Shown here: positions 41,883 to 50,716 of the stretch, piece by piece
Numbering within the stretch: the stretch's first letter is position 1
How the letters are laid out: every line of letters starts with the position of its first letter
DNA from: CADEED01 sp964444835
GTDB taxonomy: Bacteria; Pseudomonadota; Gammaproteobacteria; Steroidobacterales; Steroidobacteraceae
Direction of reading: 5' to 3'
DNA length: 64,000 bases
Assembly: GCA_964444835.1 (NCBI GenBank)
Contig: CAYUIT010000014.1
Location: 1 to 64,000 of the forward strand
Made by a program: the position numbers and the translations under genes
Notes under the pieces: generated by a model
Database searches by the model: none
Told to the model about the DNA's origin: nothing
The model's input: only the letters and a program-made list of their open reading frames with translations

Positions 41883-43046
41883 TTAGCGGTGCTCGCGCGG
41901 TGGCGTGAGCGCGGCGATTTCGGCTTCGCTGAAGCCAAGCGCCCCGAACACGTCGCGATTGTGTTCGCCAATGCGGGGAATGGCGAAGCGCACATGGCCA
42001 GGTTCATCGCGGAACTTGATCGGTGTGCCGATATGCTCGCGGCCGTGTTCGTCGACGAGCCGCATGCCGCGAGCGTGCGCCTGCGGGTCGTCGAAGCCTT
42101 CACGCAGATTCTTGACGGGCGCAAAGCAGACATCCTTGCCGCGGAACCATGCGATCCATTCGGCCTGCGTTTTTTGTGCGAATACGCCTTCCAAGAACTC
42201 GATGACGGGCCGTTGGTGTGGGCCTGGGCCGCGCTCGCACAGCGCGATCAGGTCAGGCCGCCCGAGTTCGTTGAGGAGATTGCGAATGAACTTAGGCTCT
42301 TGGCCTGCAAGTACCACATGACGATCGTCGCGCGTGCGATAGATCTTGTAGAACGCGGCGCCACCGTACGGACGCTCGTGCTTGACGATCGGCGCGCGCC
42401 CGAGTGCAAACACATCCCCCGTGATATTGCCCGTGCAGGCCAAGATCGAGTCGTGCATGCTGATATCGATATAGTCACCGCGCCCCGTTTTCTCGCGCCG
42501 GTAGAGCGCCATCGAAACGGCGCCCAGGGCTGTTAGGGCTGCAGCAAAGTCGGCTGCGGGGATGTGCGGCATCGACGGTTGGCCGTCATTGCCGAGCCCT
42601 AGGCTCACGACTCCCGCCAACGCTTCTGTCCCGATATCGTGGGCGGGTACATCGCGCGAGGGTCCCGTTTGGCCAAAGCCGGCGATCGAACAGTAGATGA
42701 TTCTCGGGTTGCGCGCAGACACGGCGGCGTAGCCTACGCCCAAGCGATCGACGACCCCAGGACGAAACGCTTCGACGAACACGTCGACCGTTTCGGCGAG
42801 CTTGAGTAGCGCCTCGCGCGACTGTGGATCCTTGAGATTGAGGCTGATGCTTTTCTTGCCGCGATGCGTGTTGCGGAAGAACACACTCGTGCCATCTTGT
42901 TGCGCGCCGATGTGGCGATTCGGCTCGCCTTCGCCTGGGGGTTCGAGCTTGATGACCTCGGCTCCGTGGTCCGCCATCATCAAGGTAAGGTGCGGGCCGG
43001 GCAGGAATAGCGATAAGTCGAGAACGCGAATGCCGTCGAGTTTCAT
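41883..43046 (-). CDS. CaiB/BaiF class III CoA-transferase (1)
   Basis: 387 aa. N-terminal GIRVLDLSLFLPGPHLTLMMADHGAEVIKLEPP is the family opening; the ISMHDSILACTGNITGDVF region and the C-terminal CFAPVKNLREGFDDPQAHARGM block also match. Class III transferases move CoA between carboxylic acids without an ATP cost. Last gene of the minus operon maoC - acyl-CoA dehydrogenase - CoA-transferase 2 - CoA-transferase 1; it starts 7 bases after its neighbour. The substrate is unknown. Confidence 0.9.
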   Translation of the reverse strand: MKLDGIRVLDLSLFLPGPHLTLMMADHGAEVIKLEPPGEGEPNRHIGAQQDGTSVFFRNTHRGKKSISLNLKDPQSREALLKLAETVDVFVEAFRPGVVDRLGVGYAAVSARNPRIIYCSIAGFGQTGPSRDVPAHDIGTEALAGVVSLGLGNDGQPSMPHIPAADFAAALTALGAVSMALYRREKTGRGDYIDISMHDSILACTGNITGDVFALGRAPIVKHERPYGGAAFYKIYRTRDDRHVVLAGQEPKFIRNLLNELGRPDLIALCERGPGPHQRPVIEFLEGVFAQKTQAEWIAWFRGKDVCFAPVKNLREGFDDPQAHARGMRLVDEHGREHIGTPIKFRDEPGHVRFAIPRIGEHNRDVFGALGFSEAEIAALTPPREHR

Positions 43047-43053
43047 CGGGTTG

Positions 43054-44256
43054 TTAGATGACTTTGTTGGCTGCGAGGGATTGGATCGCTGCGGCGTCGT
43101 AGCCGAGGCTCGATAGGATGGACTCCGTGTCGGCCCCGAGCCCCGATGCGGCGCGACTCGGCAGGCGCTCGCCGTCGAGCTTGATCGGATTTTTCAAGGC
43201 GCGGAAATTGGCGCGCGCTGGGTGCGGCACTGTTTGCAGCATGCCGATCGTCGTGAGATAGGGGTTGTCGAGCGCTTGCGCCATGTCGTACACGGGCGCT
43301 GCGGGGAGGATGCCGTTTAGCTGGGCGAGCCACGAAGCCGTGGTTTCCCGTTCGAACTCTGCGTCCAGTAGGGGCGTCAGCACGTCCCGATGCTGACGCC
43401 TTGCCTCCGGCGTGGCGAAGCGTGCATCGGTGCCGAGGTCTGGTCGTCCCATGATCGGCAGCAACGCTTCCCAGAATTTCTGGGTCATGCACATCAAGAA
43501 GATCCAGCCGTCGCGGGTTCTGATGAGCTGCACGGGCGTTGCCGACGGATGTGAGCTGCGTGCGAGGCGTTCCGTGCGAGCGCCTTCGTTCAAATACCAG
43601 TTGCCAGGGTAGGAGAGTTGATGGAGCGCAACATCAAACAGACTGACGTCGATATCACGACCGGTGCCCGTGCGGCTAACGCCTAACAACGCAGACACTA
43701 GCGCAAGCGCCGTCGTGATCCCGGTCATGTAGTCGATGATCGACAAGCCCATGCGCGCCGGAGCCGTGCCAGGCTCGCCTGTGAGGTGTAGGTAGCCAGC
43801 CTCGGCTTGCATCAGGTAGTCGTAACCTGGCCAGCCGCGTCGCTCGTTGTCACGGCCATACGCTGACAAATGCGCACAGACGATGCGCGAGTTGCTGGTC
43901 TTTAGCGCGTCGTAAGTGAGACCGAGCTTGTCGGGCTGATCGCCTCGCAAGTTGTTGAGAACCGCATCGGACTTTGCGACGAGCCGGCGAAACACCTCTT
44001 GGCCCTCACGCGTCTTGAGGTTGAGCGTCAAGCTCTTCTTGTTGAGGTTGAACGTTTGGAAGAAGTGGCTGTCATGTTCGCCGAGAAAGTACGGCCCCAT
44101 ATTGCGAGTGGCATCGCCGCCTTGCTCGCGATTTTCGATCTTGATGACCTCAGCCCCGAGATCGGCCAAGTACATCGAGCCAAACGGCCCGGCACCGAAG
44201 TTCTCAAAGGTGAGGATGCGCACGCCGGTGAGCGGCAAAAACAGCGCTTGGGCCAT
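43054..44256 (-). CDS. CaiB/BaiF class III CoA-transferase (2)
   Basis: 400 aa from the ATG at 44256, which shares a base with the acyl-CoA dehydrogenase stop (TGATG). Opening LTGVRILTFENFGAGPFGSMYLADLGAEVIKIE. Other family blocks: KKSLTLNLKTREGQEVFRRL, DAVLNNLRGDQPDKLGL and YDYLMQAEAGYLHLTGE. Paralogous but clearly different from the neighbouring CoA-transferase, so the two may act on different acids or form an unlike-subunit enzyme. Confidence 0.92.
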   Translation of the reverse strand: MAQALFLPLTGVRILTFENFGAGPFGSMYLADLGAEVIKIENREQGGDATRNMGPYFLGEHDSHFFQTFNLNKKSLTLNLKTREGQEVFRRLVAKSDAVLNNLRGDQPDKLGLTYDALKTSNSRIVCAHLSAYGRDNERRGWPGYDYLMQAEAGYLHLTGEPGTAPARMGLSIIDYMTGITTALALVSALLGVSRTGTGRDIDVSLFDVALHQLSYPGNWYLNEGARTERLARSSHPSATPVQLIRTRDGWIFLMCMTQKFWEALLPIMGRPDLGTDARFATPEARRQHRDVLTPLLDAEFERETTASWLAQLNGILPAAPVYDMAQALDNPYLTTIGMLQTVPHPARANFRALKNPIKLDGERLPSRAASGLGADTESILSSLGYDAAAIQSLAANKVI

Positions 44257-45398
44257 CAGAGTGGATTCCGTTCGATGAGTTGCCGCGCGATGATGATCCG
44301 CTGCATCTCGTTGGTACCTTCGCCGATACACATCAGTGGAGCGTCGCGATAGAAGCGCTCCACATCGAAGTCCGTCGAGTAGCTATAGCCGCCGAAAATA
44401 CGCATCGCTTCGAGGCTGTTCTCGACGCCAGCCTCCGAGCCGAACAGCTTGGCCATGCCGGCTTCCATGTCGCAGCGCTCGCCGGAGTCGTACTTGTTAG
44501 CCGCTTGCTCTATCAGCAGCTTGGCCGCCTCGACGCGCGTGACCATGTCTGCCAATTTGAGTTGGATGGCTTGGTGTTGTGCGATGGGTTTGCCGAAGGT
44601 GCTGCGCTGTTGTGAATACCGCACGGCTTCCTGCAGCGCGCCGAGTGCGATGCCCGCACCGCGCGCCGCAACGTTGATGCGACCGAGTTCGAGTCCGCCG
44701 ACGGCGTGCTTGAAGCCGTGCCCTTCTTCGCCACCGACCAACTGATTCGCAGGGACGCGATAATTCTCGAACACGAGTTCCGCGGAGTCGATCGACTTAT
44801 AGCCCAGTTTCTTCAGTTTCTTGCCAATCGTGAAGCCGGGGCCTTTTTCGCAGATGAACATGGTCATGCCGCGATGCCGCGGCTCTGCCTGCGGATTCGT
44901 CTTTGTGAGTACCGCAAAACACGTGCCGTAAATGCCGTTCGTGATCCAAGTCTTCGTTCCATTCAGAACGTAGTGGTCGCCCGTGCGCGTGGCGGTGGTA
45001 CGAATGCTCTGCAAATCGGTTCCCGCATTCGGCTCGGTGAGGCCGATGCCGCCACGAGTTTCGCCGCTTGCGAAGCGCGGTAGCCAATGACGCTTTTGCT
45101 CTTCCGTACCATGACGTTGTACCGCGGCAGCCATGATCAGGTGCGAGTTGAAAATGCCCACGGGGGCCATCCACACCGACGAGATCTTCATCACGATGCG
45201 TGCGTAGGTAGCACAGCTGAGGCCAAGACCGCCGTATTCTTGCGCGATCGTCGCACCGAACAACCCGAGCTCTTTCATCTGCTCGACGAGATCGGTCGGA
45301 TATTCGTCGGCGTGGTCGAAGCGCTTGGCGATCGGGCGGACCTCTTTCTCAGTCCAACGCTCGATCGCATCGAGAATTTCGGCTTCTTCGCTTGTCAT
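44256..45398 (-). CDS. acyl-CoA dehydrogenase
   Basis: 380 aa from the ATG at 45398; the frame is open for 137 codons further upstream, but that part is a shadow of maoC. FAD-dependent alpha,beta-dehydrogenation of an acyl-CoA. Seen: GGIGLTEPNAGTDLQSIRTTA (FAD/substrate region), KTWITNGIYGTCFAVLTKT and the C-terminal FRDAPLMCIGEGTNEMQRI with the catalytic Glu region. Between the MaoC hydratase and CoA-transferase genes, it should catalyse the oxidation step of the pathway. Confidence 0.94.
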   Translation of the reverse strand: MTSEEAEILDAIERWTEKEVRPIAKRFDHADEYPTDLVEQMKELGLFGATIAQEYGGLGLSCATYARIVMKISSVWMAPVGIFNSHLIMAAAVQRHGTEEQKRHWLPRFASGETRGGIGLTEPNAGTDLQSIRTTATRTGDHYVLNGTKTWITNGIYGTCFAVLTKTNPQAEPRHRGMTMFICEKGPGFTIGKKLKKLGYKSIDSAELVFENYRVPANQLVGGEEGHGFKHAVGGLELGRINVAARGAGIALGALQEAVRYSQQRSTFGKPIAQHQAIQLKLADMVTRVEAAKLLIEQAANKYDSGERCDMEAGMAKLFGSEAGVENSLEAMRIFGGYSYSTDFDVERFYRDAPLMCIGEGTNEMQRIIIARQLIERNPL

Positions 45399-45421
45399 GG
45401 GGTGCTTCCTCGGCGCTGCCG

Positions 45422-45940
45422 TCAATAGCCATTCTTGTCTTCGACCGAATGGCCGCGTTTGGCCACGAGGATCGTGCGATCGAATACGCACACGACTTTG
45501 CCGTCCTGGTTCTTGCCGATCGTGCGTACCGTCACGATGCCAGCACCCGGTCGCGAGCTCGACTCGCGCTTTTCGAGCACCTCGGACTCGCCGTACAACG
45601 TGTCGCCGACAAACACCGGATGCGTCAGTTTGATCTCGCGCCAACCCAAATTGGCAATCGCTTTCTGACTGACATCCGTGACGCTCATGCCCACGAGCAA
45701 TGCGACCGTGAGAGGGCTGCAGACGATCACACGCCCGAACTCCGACGCCTTCGCGTACTCCGCGTCGAAATGCAGCGGGTGCGTGTTCATCGTGAGTAAC
45801 GTGAACCAAGTGTTGTCCGTTTCGGAGATCGTGCGCCCCGGGCGATGCTCATAGACATCGCCGACCGCAAACTCCTCGAAATAACGGCCGAAGCGTTCGC
45901 GATAGCGATTGGGCGCCACGGTGATATGGCTGTGCGACAT
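45422..45940 (-). CDS. MaoC-type enoyl-CoA hydratase
   Basis: 172 aa, single hot-dog domain. The conserved FGRYFEEFAVGDVYEHRPGRTI and DNTWFTLLTMNTHPLHFDAEYA blocks include the hydratase Asn/His pair. This subtype resembles the hydratases acting on branched C5 dicarboxyl-CoA (itaconyl-, mesaconyl- or beta-methylmalyl-CoA), which supports but does not prove such a substrate here. First gene of the minus operon; a 12-bp palindrome lies 50 bases upstream of its start. Confidence 0.88.
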   Translation of the reverse strand: MSHSHITVAPNRYRERFGRYFEEFAVGDVYEHRPGRTISETDNTWFTLLTMNTHPLHFDAEYAKASEFGRVIVCSPLTVALLVGMSVTDVSQKAIANLGWREIKLTHPVFVGDTLYGESEVLEKRESSSRPGAGIVTVRTIGKNQDGKVVCVFDRTILVAKRGHSVEDKNGY

Positions 45941-45990
45941 GGGAATGACCTAAAGGTGGCGAAAAAGCAGGCCGGCGCGCCGCAAAGCAC

Positions 45991-46002
45991 TTGTCCGGAC
46001 AA
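45991..46002. promoter_or_regulatory. perfect 12-bp palindrome, probable GntR operator
   Basis: TTGTCCGGACAA lies between the divergent maoC and gntR starts. It has the GT-N4-AC half-site pattern common to GntR/HutC-family operators. The identical site recurs at 52380-52391 upstream of the TonB-dependent receptor. It probably lets the regulator control itself and the maoC operon. Confidence 0.7.
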
Positions 46003-46026
46003 TCGATAGATTGCGACAATGAAGCC

Positions 46027-46782
46027 ATGAACGCAACTGGCAAGGCGCCGCGCTATCGCGTGCTAGCCGACTATCTGATCGGCGAAATTCGCGCGGGCAA
46101 ACTCAAGGTCGGGCAATCGATCCCGGGCGAACTCGAACTCGTCGCGCGTCATCGTGTTAGCCGCCATACGGTAAGAGAAGCGCTGCGGGTCGTCACCGAT
46201 CTCGGACTGATCGAGCGGCGGCAGGGTATCGGCACGGTCGTCCGTGCCAAGCAATCGAACCAAGCCTACGTGCAACTGCTGCGTTCTCCGGCTGAGCTGC
46301 TCCAGTATCCAGAAAGCAGTCGGGTCGTGCTCTTGTCGAGCGGCATGGAACGCCTCAATCGTAAGCTGGCGCAGCTGCTCGGCTGCCCCGTCGGCAGCGA
46401 GTGGTTTCGCTTCAGTTTGCTGCGGCGCTTCAAGACGACACGTGCGCCCATTTGCTATACGAACGTTTACGTGATCCCCGAGTATCGGAGCGTGATCGAG
46501 TCGTTAGGCAAGCGGCGGCATGTGCACGAGCTCATCGAGGCGCGTTTCGGCGAGCGGGTCGAGCGCGTGCAGGTCGATCTGCGAGCAGAGCTCGCCCCGC
46601 GAGAGCTCGCCGCGCCGCTCCAATGTGAGCCAGGCGCGCCGTGCTTGAAGATCGTCCGGCATTATGTCGGACAGGGGAGACGTACGTTCGAAGTCTCGGT
46701 AGCGTGGCACCCTGCGGAACGCTACACGTATTCGCTCGAGTTGAAGCGCGGCTGGCAGGCCGGCGACTCGCTCGCAACCTAG
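46027..46782 (+). CDS. GntR-family regulator, HutC/UTRA subfamily
   Basis: 251 aa from the ATG at 46027; the upstream frame would begin inside the palindrome. Winged helix at about 8-75 (LADYLIGEIRAGKLKVGQSIPGE, RHRVSRHTVREALRVVTDLGLI, RRQGIGTVVRA). UTRA effector domain at about 90-245 (GCPVGSEWFRFSLLRRFKTTRAPICYTNVYVIPEY; ELAAPLQCEPGAPCLKIVRHY). UTRA repressors usually release DNA on binding a small pathway metabolite. Divergent from the catabolic operon and followed 30 bases on by the CitE-like gene. Confidence 0.92.
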   Translation: MNATGKAPRYRVLADYLIGEIRAGKLKVGQSIPGELELVARHRVSRHTVREALRVVTDLGLIERRQGIGTVVRAKQSNQAYVQLLRSPAELLQYPESSRVVLLSSGMERLNRKLAQLLGCPVGSEWFRFSLLRRFKTTRAPICYTNVYVIPEYRSVIESLGKRRHVHELIEARFGERVERVQVDLRAELAPRELAAPLQCEPGAPCLKIVRHYVGQGRRTFEVSVAWHPAERYTYSLELKRGWQAGDSLAT

Positions 46783-46812
46783 TCTCGCTGCCGATCGAGA
46801 GCGCCGCCACGC

Positions 46813-47721
46813 ATGAGTACCGTCAATACTAGCCGCTTCAAACGCACCGTGCCGCTAGGCGTTCGCAGCTACCTATTCGCGCCCGGCAACCACGAGCGTC
46901 GCGTCGCGAAGGTCTTCACGGTCGGCGCTGACGCTGTGATTCTCGACCTCGAAGATGCCGTCGCCGTTACGGAAAAAGATGCAGCCCGCGACAGTGTGTT
47001 GGCCGCATTGCGTAAACCGCGCAGTTGCAAGGCGTACGTGCGCATCAATTCCTTCGACTCCCGCTGGTGCTTCGACGATCTATCGGCTGTCGTGGGGCCG
47101 TGGCTCGATGGCATCGTCGTGCCGAAGGCCGAGTCGGGCGAGCAATTGCGCGCGGTAGCGCTGCGCATCTCGGATCTCGAAAAGCGCACGGGCATGAACC
47201 CGGGGCACTGCGACTTGATGGCACTTATCGAAACCGCGCAGGGCGTTTTGCAGGCCGGCGAAATCGCTAAGAGCACGTCGCGTCTCGCGCGGCTTGCCTT
47301 CGGTGGCGGCGACTACACTAACGACTTGAATCTCGAGTGGACAGCGGAGGAGCGCGAACTCGACTTCGCGCGCGCGACGCTCACGCACGCGTCGCGTGTC
47401 GCCGGGCTCGAGCCGCCCATCGATACCGTCGTGATCGAAGTGAAAGACACGGCAAGATTTCGGCAGTCGGCACTGAACGGCAAGCGGATGGGCTTCGCGG
47501 GCAAACTGTGCATCCACCCGGACCAAGTGGCGCCATGCAACGAAGCGTTCTCGCCGACGCCCGACGAAATCGAGCGCGCACGGCAGATCGTGCGTGCATT
47601 CGAAGAGGCCGAAGCGCAAGGTACGGCCTCGATTCAAGTGAACGGTCAGTTCATCGATTATCCGATTGTGTTCAAGGCGCAGCGCGTGTTGGCGATTGCC
47701 CAACGCTTCCCCGAGAAGTGA
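46813..47721 (+). CDS. CitE/HpcH-type acyl-CoA lyase
   Basis: 302 aa. CitE-like lyases cleave malyl-, citramalyl- or beta-methylmalyl-CoA into an acyl-CoA plus glyoxylate or pyruvate. Seen: VRSYLFAPGNHERRVAKVF, ILDLEDAVAVTEKDAAR (substrate/Mg region), RINSFDSRW, LIETAQGVLQ (Mg-binding Glu), GGGDYTNDL and GKLCIHPDQV. Directly after the regulator gene. With the CoA-transferases, dehydrogenase and MaoC it completes a plausible acid-to-cleavage route. Confidence 0.92.
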   Translation: MSTVNTSRFKRTVPLGVRSYLFAPGNHERRVAKVFTVGADAVILDLEDAVAVTEKDAARDSVLAALRKPRSCKAYVRINSFDSRWCFDDLSAVVGPWLDGIVVPKAESGEQLRAVALRISDLEKRTGMNPGHCDLMALIETAQGVLQAGEIAKSTSRLARLAFGGGDYTNDLNLEWTAEERELDFARATLTHASRVAGLEPPIDTVVIEVKDTARFRQSALNGKRMGFAGKLCIHPDQVAPCNEAFSPTPDEIERARQIVRAFEEAEAQGTASIQVNGQFIDYPIVFKAQRVLAIAQRFPEK

Positions 47722-47732
47722 CACGCGGCGCG

Positions 47733-48734
47733 TTAGTCCGGATCGGAGCGAGTGCGTGCAAGGTCGAGAAACAGTACGCCGCCGATGATGCAGCCGACAC
47801 CGACCAGCTGACTCAGTGTCAGCCGCTCGCCGAGGAATATGGCGGCGAGGATGATGGTCGTCGGTGGCCCCATGGTGCTTGCAACGGAGCCGCGCTGCGC
47901 GCCGATGCGCTTGAGTCCCTCCGCCTGCATGAGCGCGGGAAAGAACATGCACGCGATGGCGAGAATCGTCAGGCCGAACCACGTGGCACTATCGTACTCG
48001 AGCGTCGCGGCGACGGGCTCGAAGGCGAGCCAGTGCACAATCAGCGCGATGCCAGCGGCAGTCATGCCGACGAGCGTAAATCCGGAGCTGCCTAACGACT
48101 GCGTGTAGCGCGCAGCGATCAAAAAATAGATGGCGTACGTTAAACCCGAAAACAACACGAGCGCCGCGCCGAACAGATTGTCGGTGAACACATGCTGTTC
48201 GAAGCCGCCGACGGCGAGGAAGATGCCAAAGTAGGTAATCCCCACGGCGATCACGATTACCGCTGTAGGCCAGGTTCGTGTCATGACTGAGCTGATGACC
48301 ACGACCATCGCTGGGTAACTGAACAGCAGCACGCGCTCAATCGACGCATCGATCAGCGTGAGCGCGTAGAAGTCCGTCAGTGCACCGGCGTAGTAGCACA
48401 GCAAGCCCGCAGCGGCCGCAGCTGCGATCGCCGTGCGTGGCGCATCGCGCACCGTGCGAATGGAGTTGGCGTGCGCGGCGAACAGCCAGAATAGCGGCAG
48501 CGCCAGCGCGGCGCGAATGGCGACTAGCGACTCGAAACTAACGCCTTTCCCATACAACCACTTCGCCAGTAGCCCCTTCATGGCGAACAGCATTGCGCCA
48601 CCGGCCACCAAAGAGGTGCCGACGAGTTGGTAGCGTCGCGTACTCGCCGAAGTAGTCAGGACGGTGACGCCCCAGCATCGGCCGTTGAGCGCGTGAAATG
48701 GGCAATCGCCCAGATTGCCCCGCAGGCGATGCAC
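47733..48734 (-). CDS. EamA/DMT-family transporter
   Basis: Up to 333 aa, with a GTG at 48734. The first ~30 residues overlap the upstream gene and look non-helical, so the true start could be nearer the first helix, but no in-frame ATG, GTG or TTG was found there. Ten membrane helices in two EamA halves: LVGTSLVAGGAMLFAMKGLLAKWLYG, ALALPLFWLFAAH, and the second half ending LSQLVGVGCIIGGVLFLDLA. A metabolite permease; direction and substrate unknown, but its place in the catabolic island suggests pathway acids. Confidence 0.82.
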   Translation of the reverse strand: MHRLRGNLGDCPFHALNGRCWGVTVLTTSASTRRYQLVGTSLVAGGAMLFAMKGLLAKWLYGKGVSFESLVAIRAALALPLFWLFAAHANSIRTVRDAPRTAIAAAAAAGLLCYYAGALTDFYALTLIDASIERVLLFSYPAMVVVISSVMTRTWPTAVIVIAVGITYFGIFLAVGGFEQHVFTDNLFGAALVLFSGLTYAIYFLIAARYTQSLGSSGFTLVGMTAAGIALIVHWLAFEPVAATLEYDSATWFGLTILAIACMFFPALMQAEGLKRIGAQRGSVASTMGPPTTIILAAIFLGERLTLSQLVGVGCIIGGVLFLDLARTRSDPD

Positions 48735-49363
48735 ACTTCGCCGGCGTTATCGAGCTTGAGGCGTGCGAACCACGGCGTTGCAGAGATGAACATCAGCAAG
48801 CCGCCGATCATGAACCAAGGAAAGTGCCGCTTGATCGTGAGTACGAGGCCTGCGGCAATGACGACGAGACAGGTCACGATCGACACGAGCGCGCCCGAAC
48901 TCGCGACAACGGGTTGATCTGGCGAGCACAGCGCATCGCGACTCACTTGTACCGAGTAGCGAATCAAGTCGTACTCACACACGGGCATGAGTTCCTTGGT
49001 CCAAAAATAGGGCAGGTCGTGCACGATGCCAGCCGTGGCAAGTAAACAAAATGCCGCCATCACGAGCGGGCGCTGCGCCCACGCGATGCCTGCGAGCCGC
49101 AAGATCGAACCCGCTGCGATGATGAGCCAACAACCGGATAGCCAATGCGCCCAGAATCGTGGCCAGCTCAGGGCGTACAGCAAATCGCCAAAGCCTACGA
49201 ATCGACCAATGCCGACGACAAAGTTATCCCAAATCAAGAAAAACTGCGGAATCAGCAGCACCGCAGCGATGAGTACGCCCGTGCGACGCCATACGCGCCA
49301 CAGCCACACGAAGAGCACGGCTTGCAAGAACGCGTAGCTCAAGAACACCCATGAGAACATCAA
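48656..49363 (-). CDS. integral membrane protein of unknown function
   Basis: 235 aa with six or seven membrane helices (VFLSYAFLQAVLFVWLW, GVLIAAVLLIPQFFLIW, HWLSGCWLIIAAGSILRL, LVMAAFCLLATAGIV, GALVSIVTCLVVIAAGLVL, WFMIGGLLMFISA). Family not recognised. Loops between helices contain a few cysteines (CEYD, CSPDQ). Upstream of, and overlapping, the EamA transporter gene. Confidence 0.7.
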   Translation of the reverse strand: MMFSWVFLSYAFLQAVLFVWLWRVWRRTGVLIAAVLLIPQFFLIWDNFVVGIGRFVGFGDLLYALSWPRFWAHWLSGCWLIIAAGSILRLAGIAWAQRPLVMAAFCLLATAGIVHDLPYFWTKELMPVCEYDLIRYSVQVSRDALCSPDQPVVASSGALVSIVTCLVVIAAGLVLTIKRHFPWFMIGGLLMFISATPWFARLKLDNAGEVCIACGAIWAIAHFTRSTADAGASPS

Positions 49364-49479
49364 TCCTCTCCCGTGCGTATCGACCGCCGCGTGCTCGCGC
49401 CAACCGCCAACGCTTGCCTCGCGACTCAGCGCCCGTGTAGCGTGCCGAGCCTACAAGAGTAAACGTGAAGGATGACGAG

Positions 49480-50709
49480 ATGCCAGGACCATTGAGCGGT
49501 GTCCGCATAGTCGAGCTCACGAGCGTCGTACTGGGACCTTGGGCTTGCCAAATTCTGGCAGACATGGGTGCCGATGTGATTAAGATCGAGGCACCGCGTG
49601 GCGACAGTAATCGCACGCTCGGCGCTTACACGCATCCGGGAATGGCTGCGCTCTATCTCACGTGCAACCGTAACAAGCGCAGTATCGTGCTCGACCTGAA
49701 AGTGCCGGGTGCACGCGAGGCCGTGCTCGCGCTGATCCGCTCTGCTGACGTATTCATGCACAACAATCGGCCGCAGGTGATGACCAAGCTCAAGCTGGAT
49801 TACGCCGACCTGAAGCAGGTCAACCCGCGCATCATCTACTGCGGCGCGTACGGCTATTCCAAGCGTGGGCCGTACGGTGCGAAAGGCGCGCTCGACGATT
49901 CCATTCAGGCGGTGTCGGGCATCGCCATGTTGAACCAGAAGTTGTTAGGAGAACCGCGCTACTTGCCCACCGTCGTAGCCGATAAGACGACGGCCATCAC
50001 GGCGGTGTACGGAATCTTGGCCGCGCTATTCCACCGCGAACGCACCGGCGAGGGCCAGGAACTCGAAGTGCCCATGTTCGAGACGATGGTGAACTTCGTC
50101 ATGGCAGAGCATCTGTGGGGTATGACGTTCGAACCGCCGAAAGGCTCGCCCGGTTACACGCGGCTGATGAGCCATCACCGTAAGCCGTACGCAACGAAAG
50201 ACGGCTATATCGCAATTTTGCCGTACCTCGATGCGCACTGGGAAACGTTCTGCCAGGAGACGGGTCGGCTCGACTTGTTAGCCGATCCGCGCTTCAAGAC
50301 ACTGGCGGATCGGGTTCGGAACATCGACGCAACCTACGGCGAGACCGGCAAGATCATGGCCACCCGCACGACGCGCGAGTGGCTCGAGCTGTTCGGCAAG
50401 ACGAGTGTGCCGACGCAGGCCGTCAACACCCTGGAGGACCTCGCTGTCGATCCACATTTGAATGCCGTCGGTTTCTGGCAGTTCCAGGATCACCCGACCG
50501 AGGGTCGGCTACGAATGCCAGCGTTCCCCGTGAACTTCGGCTCCACACCCGCAGATATTCGCCGGCACGCGCCGACGCTGGGCGAACACACGCACGAGGT
50601 GCTGCGCGAAGCGGGCCTCATGCCCGACGTCATCGAGTCGTTGTGTGCGAGCGGCGCCGCAATGACGGCAGAGCAAGCTGCGCGCTTCGTGGCGAAGGGC
50701 GGCGATTAG
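49480..50709 (+). CDS. CaiB/BaiF class III CoA-transferase (3)
   Basis: 409 aa from the ATG at 49480, with AAGGA upstream; a GTG at 49465 is also in frame. Opening SGVRIVELTSVVLGPWACQILADMGADVIKIEAP. Further blocks: MHNNRPQVMTKLKLDYADL and SVPTQAVNTLEDLAVDPHLNAVG. A third, distinct CoA-transferase in the island, on its own strand and convergent with the GST gene. It could activate a different acid or act on a pathway end product. Confidence 0.92.
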   Translation: MPGPLSGVRIVELTSVVLGPWACQILADMGADVIKIEAPRGDSNRTLGAYTHPGMAALYLTCNRNKRSIVLDLKVPGAREAVLALIRSADVFMHNNRPQVMTKLKLDYADLKQVNPRIIYCGAYGYSKRGPYGAKGALDDSIQAVSGIAMLNQKLLGEPRYLPTVVADKTTAITAVYGILAALFHRERTGEGQELEVPMFETMVNFVMAEHLWGMTFEPPKGSPGYTRLMSHHRKPYATKDGYIAILPYLDAHWETFCQETGRLDLLADPRFKTLADRVRNIDATYGETGKIMATRTTREWLELFGKTSVPTQAVNTLEDLAVDPHLNAVGFWQFQDHPTEGRLRMPAFPVNFGSTPADIRRHAPTLGEHTHEVLREAGLMPDVIESLCASGAAMTAEQAARFVAKGGD

Positions 50710-50716
50710 CGGGTCG

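Noticed and set aside
45399..45809. 137-codon upstream extension of the acyl-CoA dehydrogenase
   Set aside because: The extra part overlaps maoC in another frame and has no dehydrogenase similarity; the ATG at 45398 fits the family start.
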